From contig CM026560.1 in assembly GCA_015143295.1 (NCBI GenBank), positions 9,364,501 through 9,428,500 of the forward strand: 64,000 bases of DNA, read 5' to 3'. The notes under the pieces were generated by a model that saw only the letters and a program-made list of their open reading frames with translations, was not told the DNA's origin and did no database searches. The position numbers and the translations under genes are program-made. Below, piece after piece: positions 10,538-23,518 of this stretch (its first letter is position 1; each line of letters begins with the position of its first letter). This DNA comes from Tetracentron sinense (taxonomy: Eukaryota > Streptophyta > Magnoliopsida > Trochodendrales > Trochodendraceae).

Positions 10538-11411
10538 GCTTTCCTAATTTGATTCAGATTAGGTTAAGTGAATTATCATTGAATAATAACTCTTTTAATT
10601 ATGGAATTAAATTTCAATACTTGGATTGCAAGATTAATGGAGATAAGATGGAATTGAATCACAACTAGGAGTCTAAGACTCCCCTAAAGCTCACCCCCCC
10701 CCCCCCCCCTTGTTTGGTTTCCTAATTTGATTAGAACTCCTTGGTTTGAGGGAGTTGGTTAATCCCATTAATTAAGGAATCCTTTTGAGAAAATGACTCT
10801 TAAATTAGTAGGTTTACTATAATTAGAGTAGTTATAGTTAAACTAGGATTTTCTTTTAATTAATAATAAGAGTTATTATTAATAAATAATTCCTATGGGA
10901 TAAACTTCTAATTGGATTAGCATTTGGATATGATCCAAATCCTATAAATATACCACAACCCCCCCCCCCCCCCCCCAAATTGTCCAACACTCTCTCTCAT
11001 TCTCTCCTCTCCAATTTTGTGAGCCACTAGGGAGCAGATTCCTCTCCTTCAAATTTCCGTGAACCCCTTGGGTGTTTTCCAAGTTTTGAAGCTTAGGGTT
11101 TTTGAACCTTAAGGTTTTGGTTGATAGAAAGTCTACACCAACATTCCATCTCTTCTCTTTGATTCTTCAATACCAAGTAGAGATTCCAAAGCTTCCTGGG
11201 GATAGCAAAGAACAAGGATCGAACTTCGAGTATTTCTTCGAGAAATCTCTACAAAGAGTTCTGTTGGTTCGAGTTGGTTTTTGTTTCACCGGTGAACATC
11301 ATTCACCGAGGTAATATGACTAAAACTTGTAGATAGTATTAGTTGCTTTCAATGGTGTAAAGATCCTCGGGATCAAGTTTTTCGCATAAATTTTTATCTG
11401 GATTCCCTTCA
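10538..11411 (+). mobile_element. Copia left-LTR 3' segment with TATA box
   Basis: The last piece of the left LTR. It has a TATA box (CCTATAAATATACC) near 10943, which matches the promoter position in the right LTR near 44846. Two C homopolymers, at about 10697-10709 and 10961-10976, are much longer than the matching places in the right LTR. It ends CCCTTCA directly before the primer binding site. Confidence 0.88.
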
Positions 11412-11425
11412 AGTGGTATCAGAGC
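11412..11425 (+). promoter_or_regulatory. Primer binding site of Copia internal region 1
   Basis: AGTGGTATCAGAGC directly follows the LTR end. TGGTATCAGAGC is the usual plant Copia site, complementary to the 3' end of initiator methionine tRNA. Confidence 0.9.
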
Positions 11426-13097
11426 TCACGGTTAGGAATGATTTTTTTTATTTTAATAAGAGAATTCAATGGATAATTTAATTCATGAGGTGAATTTAAT
11501 TTAGATCTATTTAATATTGCTCTAGTTTTATTCTATTTGTTCATGAGATGAATAAATAAATAATTATTTTTATTATCTTATTGAATGAGATTTGATAATA
11601 ATAATAATTAAATAATTTTTAAAACTAGTATTATATGTGATATAATTAAATTCGAAATAAAGAATTTATTTTCAAATTTCATTTTAAATGATTTGATTAT
11701 TTAATATATATTTATTAACTGTTTAAAATAATTAATGAATGATTTTTCTCATAAATAGATTTTATTCAAAAAATTATAAAACCCTATTTTATGATGAGAT
11801 CATATTTAGGATTTTCGATTCTCTTAATTATTTATTTTAATCTTGGATAATAGTAGAACCAATCTTGGATAATAGTAGAATCAATCTTGAATAATAGTAG
11901 AACAAATCTTTATGAAATGAGCTTGCATTCGAGAAAGGATCTTGCATTCGAGAAAGGATATTGCATTCAAGTTAAGAATAAAATATTATAGAGATTTAAG
12001 AAAATTCTATTTTATATTTTAAAAATATTTTATCAAAATTGTTTGTAGAAAAATATAATTGTTTTATTCTCCGGGATTTGATCTATATAAGATATAGATT
12101 TTATCAAGCAAATTGATAATTGTTACCAAATTTTAATCATTTTAAATATCAAAAAATTACTCCATCACCATATTGCATCTAATTATAAGAGATTACAGTT
12201 ATGGGTCAAATTTATTCTATAATAAATTGTTTATCATGCATTCATATTAGAGGATAATATGTAGTAGGTTTTCGGTAAATCTGTAAAGGGCAGATTCATT
12301 CGGTTTCCCTGAAAAGGGCGAATGGAATACTGGTTCCCTAATTCCATGCAGTGGTGGAGATGTTGTGAAGGAGAATGTTGCGATGATAATCTTGATAAGA
12401 TGATAAAGGAAGGGATCGCGAAGGAGTTTGCTAGTTACCTTTATCTCATTCTCTTGCATCCATGCATTTTAATTTTAATTAGCCTATAGCGATTAATCTC
12501 ATATAATGTTTATTATCATGAGATGATACTTGTTTATTTTATCATGAGATTATATCTGTTATTTGTTGTTTAATTATTATGTTGAAATAATTGCCATTAT
12601 ATATATCATGTATATATAAGACTGGGGACAAGTCCCTAAGTATTATGATCTTCTACCATACACTATGTGATCTTATAGTGGGGAGTGTGAGTAAGCTGAC
12701 AGGTCAAAGTCGGGCCCAATCCCTCTCACCTATGTGAGAACATGGTGAAAACTTTATAGGCAAATAGTGGGAGCATTAACACCAAAGCGTGAGTTTTCAT
12801 TAGGTATTTATTAAGTTCATGGTAGGTGGACACATGAATAAGAGATGTTGTACAATAATGTCAAAGCGTGAGTATAACATCCCTTATAGAACAGACAGAA
12901 GATCGAATGCTCCAAGATTCACAAGATGAGATCTGTGAAAATGGAGAAGATAGTTTCTATCTGCCTATTCAAGATGATGTGATATTGTGCCCAAAGGCAG
13001 GATTATATTAAGCCAGTGTCTAGGTATTCGATGCCAAATTGAAACTTTCTAAATTGGCAAAACTATTAGAAACAGACCCATAATCTAATAGTAATTA
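11426..13097 (+). mobile_element. Untranslated leader of Copia internal region 1
   Basis: About 1.67 kb of AT-rich, stop-rich sequence that matches the leader of internal region 2 at 32534-34290 over long stretches, for example the block around GGGGACAAGTCCC. The first part differs: internal region 2 has a block at about 32811-33120 that is absent here. No coding capacity. It ends at the Gypsy insertion and resumes at 23519. Confidence 0.8.
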
Positions 13098-15748
13098 TGT
13101 CGCGCCCGAAAATACCCCCTAAGAGTTAAGGGATACTTTAGGTGTGACTATACATACCTGCCAAACCATCCTATGATGAACAAGGTAACATAATACTATA
13201 AAGACAATAATCAGAGTGTGGAAGCTAAATCATGAGTGCGGAAGCGTGAACTAACTTTTTCAGTTCTAAACAAGGTGTTCTATGTTCCAAGTGAATAGAT
13301 ATACAAAACATATCAAGGTAAAGGTGGACATGCCCACCTATCAAAATATCAAAATAAAAAAAATAAAAAAACCTTTGAGCCCACTATGCTCAACAGTAGT
13401 CTAAATACGGCCAGACATCTCGGTCTCTATCCTCCTGTGACTGCATCGGGATAGGTGGCTCTCTCTCCTCTACATATTCTTCCTCAACCCAAGGCTCAAA
13501 GTTGAGGGCTTCCTTAGTACCTGCCGACATAAAAGTATGGCTAAGCATGGAATACTCAGCGAGTACAAGCTACTAGCTAATAATAGCAATAACAAAACAC
13601 AACAATGATAATCACAATACACAACATCAATTCAAGGTAATACTAGCAACATGTGATATTCATAGCATTGAAGTAAAGCGATGTAATAGTCTTGACATGC
13701 TTGAATGAATGCAAAAACTCCGATAAATCTCATACTTGAAAGTCATGTTTTTATTCTTGAAAATAATCTTTCGTGTTTCTTTCAAAACCTGCTTGTTGTG
13801 TTTAAAAACGTGTTTTTTGTCTTGGTCTCGTTCATGAGAATCACACATGCTTGTCTTGTTCTTACTTGGAATTACTTGTCTTGCTTGTTCTTATCATGTT
13901 CTTGACTTGACATTCTTGTATACTTGTGAGCCAGAGGTTAGTGTCCTTGAGGCGACTTGTGAACCGGGAACATAAGTTCCCTTCAGCAATATATATATAT
14001 AGAAAAGGGTACCACCAACCTCCTTCTCTTGTTTTCTTGTGAGCCAGGTATGACATATCCTAGGGATATGCCTTGCCCTTGATATTCATGCTTGTTTAAC
14101 TTGTGAGCCAGGTATGACATATCTTGCGATATGCTCTACCCTTGACCGGCCCGATGTCCGACTTTATCAACTTGCTTGTTTAACTTGTGAGGTAGGTATG
14201 ACATATCCTAGGGATATCCCCTACCCTTGACCGGCCTGATGTCTGGCTTTATCAACTTGCTTGTTTGTAAATCACATCCTTGTTCTTGTTGTTTTCTTAC
14301 ATACATATACTTGAAAACCCGATTCATGCATGTATGCATGCTCGTAGGTGAGATTCGTGGGCATAATGATGACAAAGAAGGATTGAGAAAATATACTTGG
14401 CATTTGAACAATTTTAGGCACATGATAGGCATTGTAAAATTCATAAGGCATTGGGGAAAAGTCCTTAGTTCATATCTCACAGCTTTTATTCCACATTTTT
14501 GCACATACATTATATCAAACATCTTGCATGCAACATTTCTTCAACCCTTTATTCATATTCCTTCATCTTAAGCCTTTAAATTCATTCATGCATTTTCTCA
14601 AACATGTGGCATTCAATACCTTTTTATATTTGTTTAGTTTATATTTTCTCATTCACACAATTCATCAAACACATGGGTGTATTCATTATGTGTATCAAGC
14701 TCTTCCACCATTTTCATCACACAACATCCATCCTTACTTAGTTTTTCTTGCATTATTCAAAGAATCAAGGTAGTGAGGTAAGAATAGGATACTCATTATC
14801 AATCATAACCCATTTCAAATGAAAACCTAGGTTACTACTAAGTTAGTTAGTAAGGCTGTACTAACCTTGTGACGATCCCTTCTTAGTTTAAAGAAACCCT
14901 TGAACAAGAATCCCAACTTGAGGAAGAAAATCTTTGCTTAAGAGGATGATCCAAGATTGATTTGGACTCTCTTTGATCTCCACAAGACCCCTCTTGGAAA
15001 TCCCCAAACCTTTCCTCTCCTTCCTCTCTTTTCCTCTCAAAAAGTCTCTCTCTTAGTGTTAGGAACCTTGGACCCTTGAAAATGGGGTATATATAGTGTT
15101 AGGTTTATGAAAAACAAAAAAAAAAAATGTTTCTGGGTGATCTCACTTGAGCGGGCCTCAATCTCGCTCGAGCGGGTTGCTTACTGGCCTCAAAAACCCA
15201 TTTTTCGCTGATCTCGCTCGAGCGGATTTGGATCTCGCTCGAGCGAGTTCTTCTAAAAAAACCGCTTTGGTAAATCGGCCATAACTTTTGACTCGGTGGT
15301 CTGATTTTGACGATTCAACTTGCGTTGGATTCATCTTTCGAAGGAGAACAACTTTATTCTTTTGTACAGTTTCTAATTCTTCTTTATTATTAGACCATTT
15401 TGCCCGTAAAACTGACTGATCTGTAATAGGTTGCGACAGTCCAAATTTGCAGCCAACCCGGTTTTGGAAATCGGATGTTTGACTCTACCTTGACTTAAAA
15501 TCCAGAAAAGTGATCAACATGGACCTCGAAGATGGTTCCAATACCTTTCCAAAAACTCAAGAATTGCTTGATTTTGATGAGCGGTGACAAAACTAAAGCT
15601 CCTTAAAGTTGAGGGTAATGCTAAGGCATAACCTTCATTAACACTTAAGAGTATTTTGCACTCTTAAACCTTCATCCCAACACCCATAAACTTAAGAAAA
15701 TACATCTGAGGGCATTTAAAACATGTCATAAAGATCCGGGGTTCTACA
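13098..15748 (-). repeat. Left LTR (3' LTR in element sense) of the Gypsy element
   Basis: TGTCGCGCCCG...GGGGTTCTACA. It contains the stem-loop 13540-13560, tandem hairpin units about 14030-14260, leader hairpin 14846-14865, TATA-like box (TATATATA, minus strand) near 15089 and four GATCTCGCTCGAGCG-type palindromes at 15139-15247. The purine-rich tract, CCTCCCCCCCTTAG on the plus strand, lies directly next to it at about 15750. Confidence 0.93.
15139..15247. promoter_or_regulatory. Palindrome cluster (CGCTCGAGCG core) in the Gypsy left LTR
   Basis: Four units near 15139, 15161, 15210 and 15231, in two pairs about 21 bp apart. The right LTR has the same at 22909-23022. The core is unlike those of LTRs A, B or C, but lies at the same distance from the TATA-like box. 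Confidence 0.7.
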
Positions 15749-15814
15749 TCCTCCCCCCCTTAGAGAAATTTCATCCTCGAAATTTAGAACGATACATAGT
15801 GATGATGAAGAACA

Positions 15815-17550
15815 AGATTTACATAAACATCCATTGCACAAATAAATTGGGGTACTTTTCCCTCACTTCCGCTTCGCGCTCCAATGTAGCTTCTTCCCTA
15901 GAGTGATGTTGCCATCGCACAAGAACCAAGGGAATAACCTTGTTGCGTAAAACTTGATCTCTGCAGTCCAAAATTTGAAACGGCTCTTCCACCAAGGTAA
16001 GATCCTCCCTAATTTCCAACAGATCAAGATTTATAACGTGTGAAGGATCCGGGATATACTTTCGAAGCATGGACACATGGAAGACGTTGTGAACCGCCAC
16101 CATGTGAGTGGGTAGAGCAACCCGATATGCAACTTCACTAACTCGGCAGATGATTTCAAACAGACCCACATACCTCGGGCTGAGCTTTCCTCTTTTGTCA
16201 AACCTCATAACACCCTTTGTTGGCGAAACCTTCATAAATACCATATCGCCAACACGGAACTCAAGATCTCGTCTACAGGTATCGGCATAGCTCTTCTGCC
16301 TGTCGCAAGCCATCTTCAATTTCTCCTTGATGATCTTGACCTTATTTGCAGTTTGCTCAATCAACTCGGGGCCCAATACTTTCCTTTTCCTAACTTCATC
16401 CCAATACAAAGGGAATCTATAACTTCTCCCTTACAAAGCCTCAAAAGGTGCCATTTTGATGCTCGCCTGATAGTTGTTATTGTAGGCAAACTCCGCCATT
16501 GGTAGGTGATCTTCCCAACTGCCTTTAAAGTCTAACATGCAGGCTCGGAGCACGTCCTTTATCACCTGATTCACTCTCTCTATTTGCCCGTCAGTCTGAG
16601 GATGGAAAGTCGTGCTAAAGTCCAAACGGGAACCCATTGCACCTTGAAAGCTCTTCCAGAACCTAGAAGTGAATCTAAGGTCCCGGTCTGATACAATGCT
16701 CACTGGCACCCCGTGCAACCGAACGATTTCCTTGATGTACAGTGCCGCTAACTGATTTGAGTTGAAGGTAGTCCGGTATGGCAAGAAATGGGCGGACTTT
16801 GTCAATCTGTCGACTACAACCCATATAGCATCGGATTTTCTTGCCATCTGTGGCAACCTCACAATGAAGTCCATGGAGATGTGTTCCTATTTCCACTCAG
16901 GAATATGGAGGGACTGCAAAAGTCCTGCCGGTCTCCTGTGTTCAGCTTTAACTTGCTGACACACCAAGCATCGGGACACATATTCCGCTACCTCTCTTTT
17001 CATGTTCCGCCACCAGAAAAGTCTCTTGAGGTTTCTATACATTTTAGTACCCCCTGGGTGTACCATGTACTTAGAACGGTGGGCCTCATCCAAAATCTTT
17101 TTCCGAAAATCTATATCGGCGGGGACACAAAGTCTACCCTTGAACGTGATTGCCCCGTCACCGTTCGTGGCGAACTCATCATTTCTCTTGCTAACTACCT
17201 TGTCATGGAAAGCAATTAATTTGGCATCCGCTACTTGCAACTCCCGGATTCGATCAAGGATGCACGGTTTCACCGTGATATTTGCCATCAATGGCCCATG
17301 AGTATGAGGACTAAAACAAATGTCGAGGTTGGAGGCATCCTCCAACAACTTCCATTCTCGAACCATCATATACGCCATAAGTCCATGTGACTTCCTACTC
17401 AAAGCATCTGCCACGACGTTAGCTTTGCCCGGATGGTATTGAATCGAACATTCATAGTCCTTCAAAAATTCCATCCATTGCTGCTGCCTTAAGTTCAACT
17501 CCTTCTGGGAGAACAAGTACTTCAAACTTTTGTGATCAGTGAACACCTCA
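15815..17550 (-). pseudogene. Gypsy integrase and chromodomain-like C-terminus (fossil)
   Basis: The zinc-binding end of integrase (residues around [10 protein letters not shown] and RPAGLLQ) is followed by the core with DFIVRLP, VVDRLTKSAHF, SDRD and FHPQTDGQIERVNQ, then the C-terminal part with FRVGDMVFMKVSP. The last 60 or so residues (ILDCRDQVLRNKVIPLV, then WQHHSREEATLE) match the chromodomain-like tail typical of Tekay/Del chromoviruses, thought to steer integration to marked chromatin. Decayed; no complete frame. Confidence 0.88.
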
Positions 17551-18800
17551 AACTATTCCCCGTATAGATAGTGTCGCCATATCTTCAATGCAAACACTAC
17601 TGCGGCAAGATGTAGATCATGTGTAGGGTAGTTCTTTTCATGATCCTTCAACTGTCGAGAAGCATACGCCATAACCTTTTTGTTCTACATTAGAACACAC
17701 CCTAAACCGACATGGGAGGCATCACTATACACAACAAAGCCGCCGCTTCCAGAAGGCACGGTGAGGACGGGAGCTGTAGTGAGCCGCTTCTTCAACTCTT
17801 GGAAGCTAATCTCCCATCTATCGCTCCAACTAAACTTGGCGTTCTTCCTCGTGAGGTAAGTGAGCGGTGCAACTAAACTGGAGAATCCCTCCACAAATCT
17901 CCTATAGTAGCCTGCCAACCCGAGGAAACTCCGAATCTCGATGACGCTTCTAGGTCTTTCCCAATTCATAACTACCTCTATTTTCATCGGATCAACGGAG
18001 ATACCTTCGGCTGATACTACATGACCCAAAAACGCTACCTTCTCCAACCAGAATTCACACTTGCTTAGCTTGGCATATAGTTGGTGCTCTCGCAAAATTT
18101 CAAGAATGAGGTGAAGGTCTCGCTCGTGATCTTCCCATGTCTGGGAATACACCAATATGTCATCGATAAAAACTATGACACATTTATCGAGACAAGGCCT
18201 GAACACCTGGTTCATCAAATCCATGAACATCGCCGATGCATTCGTCAAACCAAAAGGCATGACTAGGAACCGTAATGCCCATATCGAGTCCTGAAGGCTG
18301 TCTTCGGAACATCTTCTGCGTTGATCTTCAACTAGTGATAACCCGATCTAAGATCGATCTTGGAGAAATATCTCGCTCCTTTCAATTGGTTGAACAAGTC
18401 GTCTATCCTTGGCAACGGATAACGATTCTTGATAGTGACTTTATTCAACTGTCTGTAGTCGATGCACATTCTCATCGACCCGTCCTTCTTTTTCACAAAG
18501 ACGGTCGGAGCTCCCCATGGCGACACACTTGGTCGGATAAAACCAAGTTGTTGTAATTCTCCAATCTACTTCTTCAGTTCCTCTAGCTCTATTGGGGCCA
18601 TCCTATACGGTGCTCTTGAAATTGGAGCTGTGCCCGGAGCAAGCTCAATCGCGAACTCGATCTCTTGATCAGGAGGCAAACCGGGAAGTTCCTCTGGGAA
18701 TACATCTAAAAACTCACTTACGACCGGGATGGTTGAGGAGTTTTGTGCCTCTGGGTTTGCTAAGCTTAGTGTCGCAAAGCGAGCAATATCCCTTCTTTGC
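17550..18800 (-). pseudogene. Gypsy reverse transcriptase and RNase H (fossil)
   Basis: Recognisable blocks in order: [72 protein letters not shown], then [10 protein letters not shown] with the catalytic aspartates. These are followed by the [11 protein letters not shown] block and the start of RNase H ([15 protein letters not shown]); the RNase H end ([12 protein letters not shown]) runs into the integrase region. This is the standard Ty3/Gypsy order. Decayed. Confidence 0.9.
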
Positions 18801-19190
18801 AATCCTCAAAAATGAAATGGCTTAACTCCTTGTGGCCTAAAGTTCACCATCTTCTTAAAGCATGCCACATGGCCGTTATGAGTTGTTAGCCAATCCATAC
18901 CAAGAATGACATCAAAGTCCAAGTCTTGGAAATCCAAGATAATAAGGTCGGCTAACAACTCGTTCTCCCCCACTTGAACCACACTATCCTTGTATATTTG
19001 GTCTGTATCAACTGACTTGCCAAGCGGAGTCGCAATAGTTAACTCCCGCTCCAATGGAGTGGACTCAGTTGAAAAGCTCTTCACAAAACTGGATGAGACA
19101 AAAGAGTGTGTGGCTCCTGTGTCGATCAACACTCGGGCTAGACACTCGTTCACTAATAAGGCGTCTGTGCGACTAAACACTAACATCAAT
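18800..19190 (-). pseudogene. Gypsy aspartic protease (fossil)
   Basis: Contains LIDTGATHSFVS, the D-T-G active-site motif of retropepsin-like proteases, and FDVILGMDWL, the second conserved block. It lies between the zinc knuckle and the reverse transcriptase, as expected in Ty3/Gypsy. Confidence 0.85.
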
Positions 19191-19469
19191 AGTTTTCAAG
19201 CAAGAACATGCATCATACATAGGTAACCCCTAGTATAAATAATAATATATCACATAATATAAATCATTCACAACTTAAAACTCTAACATTCTTGTGTACC
19301 TTGCATGACATCATCTGATGTATGTGTGTCTCTCTCTGATAAGGCAAAGACTTGGGCTTGAGTCGCTTGACGAGGCGGCCATGTAGACTGTGTGGGCCTC
19401 AATGCTGGTGAAGAGCTCTGCTGAGATGACTACCTGACAGGGGGCCTACTCCCCTGAGACTAAACCGAC

Positions 19470-20480
19470 AAGTGTCGGTGGGGACAATCCCGAATTATGT
19501 GGCCTTGGTCGCCACAATGGAAACAGCTTCTCGTATATTTCCGGCACTCCCCTGCTGGATGTCTCCTTCTACAAAGGATGCAAATATCTTACGAAAAAGT
19601 GGAAGGTTCATAACCCGTAGCCTGAGGCACTGCGGGGCAAGGAGCCTGAGTGGGAGCCGGGCGAAAAGTCGGTGGAGCAAAAGGGTAAAATGCATGTGGT
19701 ACAAAATATAGCCTCTATGACTGGGCTGGCCCTGAAGGCTGCTACGTTGTAGTTCTAGCTCTCTTTTCTGCCGAACCACTAGACTGGCCCTTCTCCATTC
19801 CCCTTCTTTTGAAAAACTCTTCAGAATTCGACTCTGCTAAGAGGGCTTTATCTACAACTTCTGAATATGTCTTATGTCTAAACATTGAGACTCGATCCTT
19901 GAGGTGGGCCTTCAACCCCCTCTCAAATTTCTGGGCTGTCATAGCCTCGGTCGCTATCCTATGTGGAGCAAATCGAGATAGCTCCAAGAACTTGGCTTCA
20001 TAAGCTGCCACTAACATGCTACCTTGCTCCAAGGTAATAAATTCGACTTCCTTCTTTTCCTTCATCCCGATGGGGAAGTACTTCTTGTAAAATACGTCCA
20101 AGAACTCTCCCCACGTCCATTCTTGGCCTTGCCGGGTCAACTCTCGGGTCCTAAGTGTGGACCTCCACCAATGGTTGGCTTCGCCTTCCAGCATAAAGGC
20201 GGCCCAAGTGACCCTTTTCACTTCAGTAGGTGTCATCACAGAGAAGATCTTTCAAGTTACCGGATCCATCCTTCGGTAACAAACGGGTCAATGCTTCCAC
20301 AAAAAGTTGGAGGCCTGATCCTTCGAAAAGCCTCTATTTCAGCTTGTGCTCGATTGGGAGGAGCAGTTACAAGTGTGCTGGCCGGAGGAGGAGTAGGTTT
20401 CCTTGTGGCCAACATAGCCAAGGTTTCAGCTATTGAAGCAAAAGCTTGGGCAAAGTCGGGTTGATCATCACCCAATAGAG
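19470..20480 (-). pseudogene. Gypsy gag with zinc knuckle (fossil)
   Basis: The retrotransposon gag domain shows FMLEGEANHWW, WGEFLDVFYKKYFP and FLELSRFAP blocks at about 19.9-20.2 kb. A CX2CX4HX4C knuckle (CFHCGDQGHIIRDC) can be read at about 19474-19525. The proline-rich N-terminal part (around KPTPPPAST) is upstream near 20.4 kb. Decayed. Confidence 0.85.
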
Positions 20481-20858
20481 CATCACTTCCATTGCCCCTT
20501 GTGTTGTATCTGCAACCTCAAGCATTGTGTCTCATGATTAGATCCTAAGAATGAAAATACACATGAGTCTAACTTGGATACGCATTTAGTAACAATTTCA
20601 AAATTCACTCAACACATATTCAATAAGCATGGAACAATGCTCATATAGTATACATAACAATAGCATAACATACAATCCGTGTCTCTAGTGTTAGGACTCC
20701 AAGTTTGGTTGAAGCTCAACCTATTTTGACTAAGACTAATTTGTTAGTCTATACCTGGAACACGACTCTTTCATATTGCTCTAGTGACTTCTTCAATCAT
20801 GGTATCAAGTACTAAGTGACCCTGGGGACTCTAATGCCTAGAGCTTTGATACCACTTC
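20481..20858 (-). promoter_or_regulatory. Gypsy leader and primer binding site
   Basis: Adjacent to the right LTR, the minus strand reads GAAGTGGTATCAAAGCTC (about 20841-20858). This matches the TGGTATCA tRNA-Met type primer site with one change from the usual AGAGC. The rest is a short leader without a gene. Confidence 0.8.
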
Positions 20859-23518
20859 TGTCGCGCCCGAAAATACCAAGAGTTAAGGGATACTTTAGGT
20901 GTGACTATACATACCTGCCAAACCATCCTGTAATGAACAAGGTAACATAATACAATAAAGACAATAATCAGAGTGCGGAAGCTAAATCATGAGTGCGGAA
21001 GCATGAACTAACTTTTTCATTTCTATATAAGGTGTTCTGTGTTCCAAGTGAATAGATATACAAAACATATCAAGGTAAAGGTGAACATGCCCACCTATCA
21101 AAATACAAAAAAAAAGAACTATTAAGCCCACTATGCTCAAAAGTAGTCTAAATATGGCCAGACATCTCGATCTCTATCCTCCTGCGACTGCATCGGGATA
21201 GGTGGCTCTCTCTCCTCTACATATTTTTCCTCAACCCAAAGCTCAGGGTTGAGGGCTTCCTCGGTACCTGCCAACATAAAAATACGGCTGAGCATGGAAT
21301 ACTCAGCGAGTACAAGCTACTAGCTAATAATAGCAATAACAAAACACAACAATGATAATCACAATACACAACATCAATTCAAGGTAATACTAGCAACGTG
21401 TGATATTCATAGCATTGAAGTAAAGCGATGTAACAATCTTGACATGCTTGAATGAATGCAAAAACTCCGGTAAATCTCATACTTGAAAGTCATGTTTTTA
21501 TTCTTGAAAATAGTCTTTCGTGTTTCTTTCAAAACTTGCTTGTTGTGTTTGAAAACGTGTTTCTTGCCTTGGTCTCATTCGTGAGAATCACACATGCTTG
21601 TCTTGTTCTTGTTTGGAATCACTTGTCTTGCTTGTTTTTGCCATGTTCTTTACTTATCATGCTTGTATACTTGTGAGCCAGAGGTTAGTGCCCTTGAGGC
21701 GACTTGTGAGCCGGGAATATAAGTTCCCTTCAAAGAAATATATATATAGAAAAGGGTAACACCAACCTCCTTCTCTTGTTTTCTTGTGAGCCAGGTATGA
21801 CATATCCTAGGGATATGCCCTACCCTTGATATTCATGCTTGTTTAACTTGTAAACCAGGTATGACATATCTTGCGATATGCCCTACCCTTGACCGGCCCG
21901 ATGTCCGACTTTATCAACTTGCTTGTTTAACTTGTGAGCCAGGAATAACATATCCTAGGGATATGCCCTACCCTTGACCGGCCCGATGTCCGGCTTTATC
22001 AACTTGCTTGTTTGTGAATCACATCCTTGTTCTTGTTGTTTTCTTACATACATATCCTTGAAAACCCGGTTCATGCATGTATGCGTGCTCGTGGGTGAGA
22101 TTCGTGTGCATAATGATGACAAAGAAGGATTGAGAAAATATATTTGGCATTTGAACAATTTTAGGCACATGATAGGCATTGGAAAATTCATAAGGCATAG
22201 CATTTTTTTCACTAACATTTGGGGAAAAGTCCTTAGTTCATATCTCATAGCTTTTATTCCACATTTTTGCACATACATTATATCAAACATCTTGCATGCA
22301 ACATTTGTTCAACCATTTATTCATATTCCTTCATCTTAAGCCTTTAAATTTATTCATGCATTTTCTCAAACATATGGCATTCAATACCTTTTTATATTTG
22401 TTTATTTCATATTTTCTCATTCACACAATTCATCAAACACATAGGTGTATTCATTATGTGTACCAAGCCCTTCCACCATTTTCATCACACAACATTCATC
22501 CCTACTTAGTTTTTCTTGTATTATTCAAAGAATCAAGGTAGTGAGGTAAGAATAGGATACTCATTATCAATCATAACCTATTTCAAATGAAAACCTAGGT
22601 TACTACTAAGTTAGTTAGTAAGGGTGTACTAACCTTGTCAGGATCCCTTCTTAGTTCGAAGAAACCCTTGAACAAGAATCCCAACTTGAGGAAGAAAATC
22701 CTTGCTTAAGAGGATGATCCAAGATTGATTTGGACTCTCTTTGATCTCCACAAGACCCCTCTTGAAAATCCCCAAACCTTTCCTCTCCTTCCTCTCTTTT
22801 CCTCTCAAAAAGTCCCTCTCTTTGTGTTAGGAACCTTGGACCCTTGAAAATGGGGTATATATAGTGTTAGGTTTATGAAAAACCAAAAAAAAAAAAATGT
22901 TTCTGGGTGATCTCGCTCGAGCGGACCTCAATCTCGCTCAAGCGGGTTGCTCACTGGCCTCAAAAACCCATTTTTCGCCGATCTCGCTCGAGCGGATTTG
23001 GATCTCGCTCGAGCGAGTTCTTCTACAAAAACCCGCTTTGGTAAATCGGCCAGAACTTTTGACTCGATGGTCCGATTTTGACGATTAACCTTGCGTTCAA
23101 TTAGTATTTCGAAGGAGAAAAACTTTTATGTTTTGTACAAATTCTAATTCTTCTTTATTCTTAGACCATGTTTCCCTTAAAGCCGACTGATCTGCAATAG
23201 GTTACGACAGTCCAATTTGCAACCAACCCGGTTTTGGAAATTGAATGTTTGACTTTACCTCGACTCAAAATCCGAAAAAGTGATCAACATGGACCTCGAA
23301 GAAGGTTCCAATACCTTTCCAAAAACTCAAGAATCGCTTGATTTCGATGAGTAGTGACAAAACTAAAGCTCCTTAAAGTTGAGGGTAATGCTAAGGCATA
23401 ACCTTCATTAACACTTAAGAGTATTTTGCACTCTTAAACCTTCATCCCAACACCCATAAACTTAAGAAAATACATCTTAGGGCAATTAATACATATCATA
23501 AAGATCCGGGGTTCTACA
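20859..23518 (-). repeat. Right LTR (5' LTR in element sense) of the Gypsy element
   Basis: TGTCGCGCCCG...GGGGTTCTACA, 2660 bp, the partner of 13098-15748. It has the stem-loop 21287-21306, tandem hairpin units about 21785-22000, leader hairpin 22615-22633, TATA-like box near 22857 and palindromes 22909-23022. Confidence 0.93.

Larger units (their letters stand above)
1..11411 (+). mobile_element. Left LTR of the Copia array (3' part only), split by three nested insertions
   Basis: The pieces 1-5, 2429-2447, 5019-5449 and 10538-11411 read continuously when compared with the middle LTR at 30366-32519 and the right LTR up to 45304. The start of the LTR lies outside the window. The gaps are filled by solo LTRs, each flanked by a 5-bp target duplication. 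The LTR ends ...CCCTTCA at 11411, directly before a primer binding site. Family: Ty1/Copia with unusually long LTRs (about 2.15 kb in the uninterrupted copy). This is the oldest visible layer here, because everything else in the stretch is inserted into it. Confidence 0.9.
13098..23518 (-). mobile_element. Gypsy (Tekay/Del-like chromovirus) element, full-length structure, decayed
   Basis: LTRs 13098-15748 and 20859-23518 (2651 and 2660 bp), with AATTA duplicated at 13093-13097 and 23519-23523. Reading on the minus strand from the right LTR: primer binding site, gag, zinc knuckle, protease, reverse transcriptase, RNase H, integrase, chromodomain-like end, polypurine tract, left LTR. It is inserted in the leader of Copia internal region 1. 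The two LTRs are clearly similar with scattered differences (identity not computed), so it is among the younger insertions. The coding region is broken in roughly six to ten places; it is a fossil with complete structure. This copy identifies the owner of the solo LTRs A-F. Confidence 0.93.

Noticed and set aside
11412-11425. tRNA-like sequences at primer binding sites as tRNA genes
   Set aside because: Only the 12-18 nt complementary to a tRNA 3' end is present; no cloverleaf.
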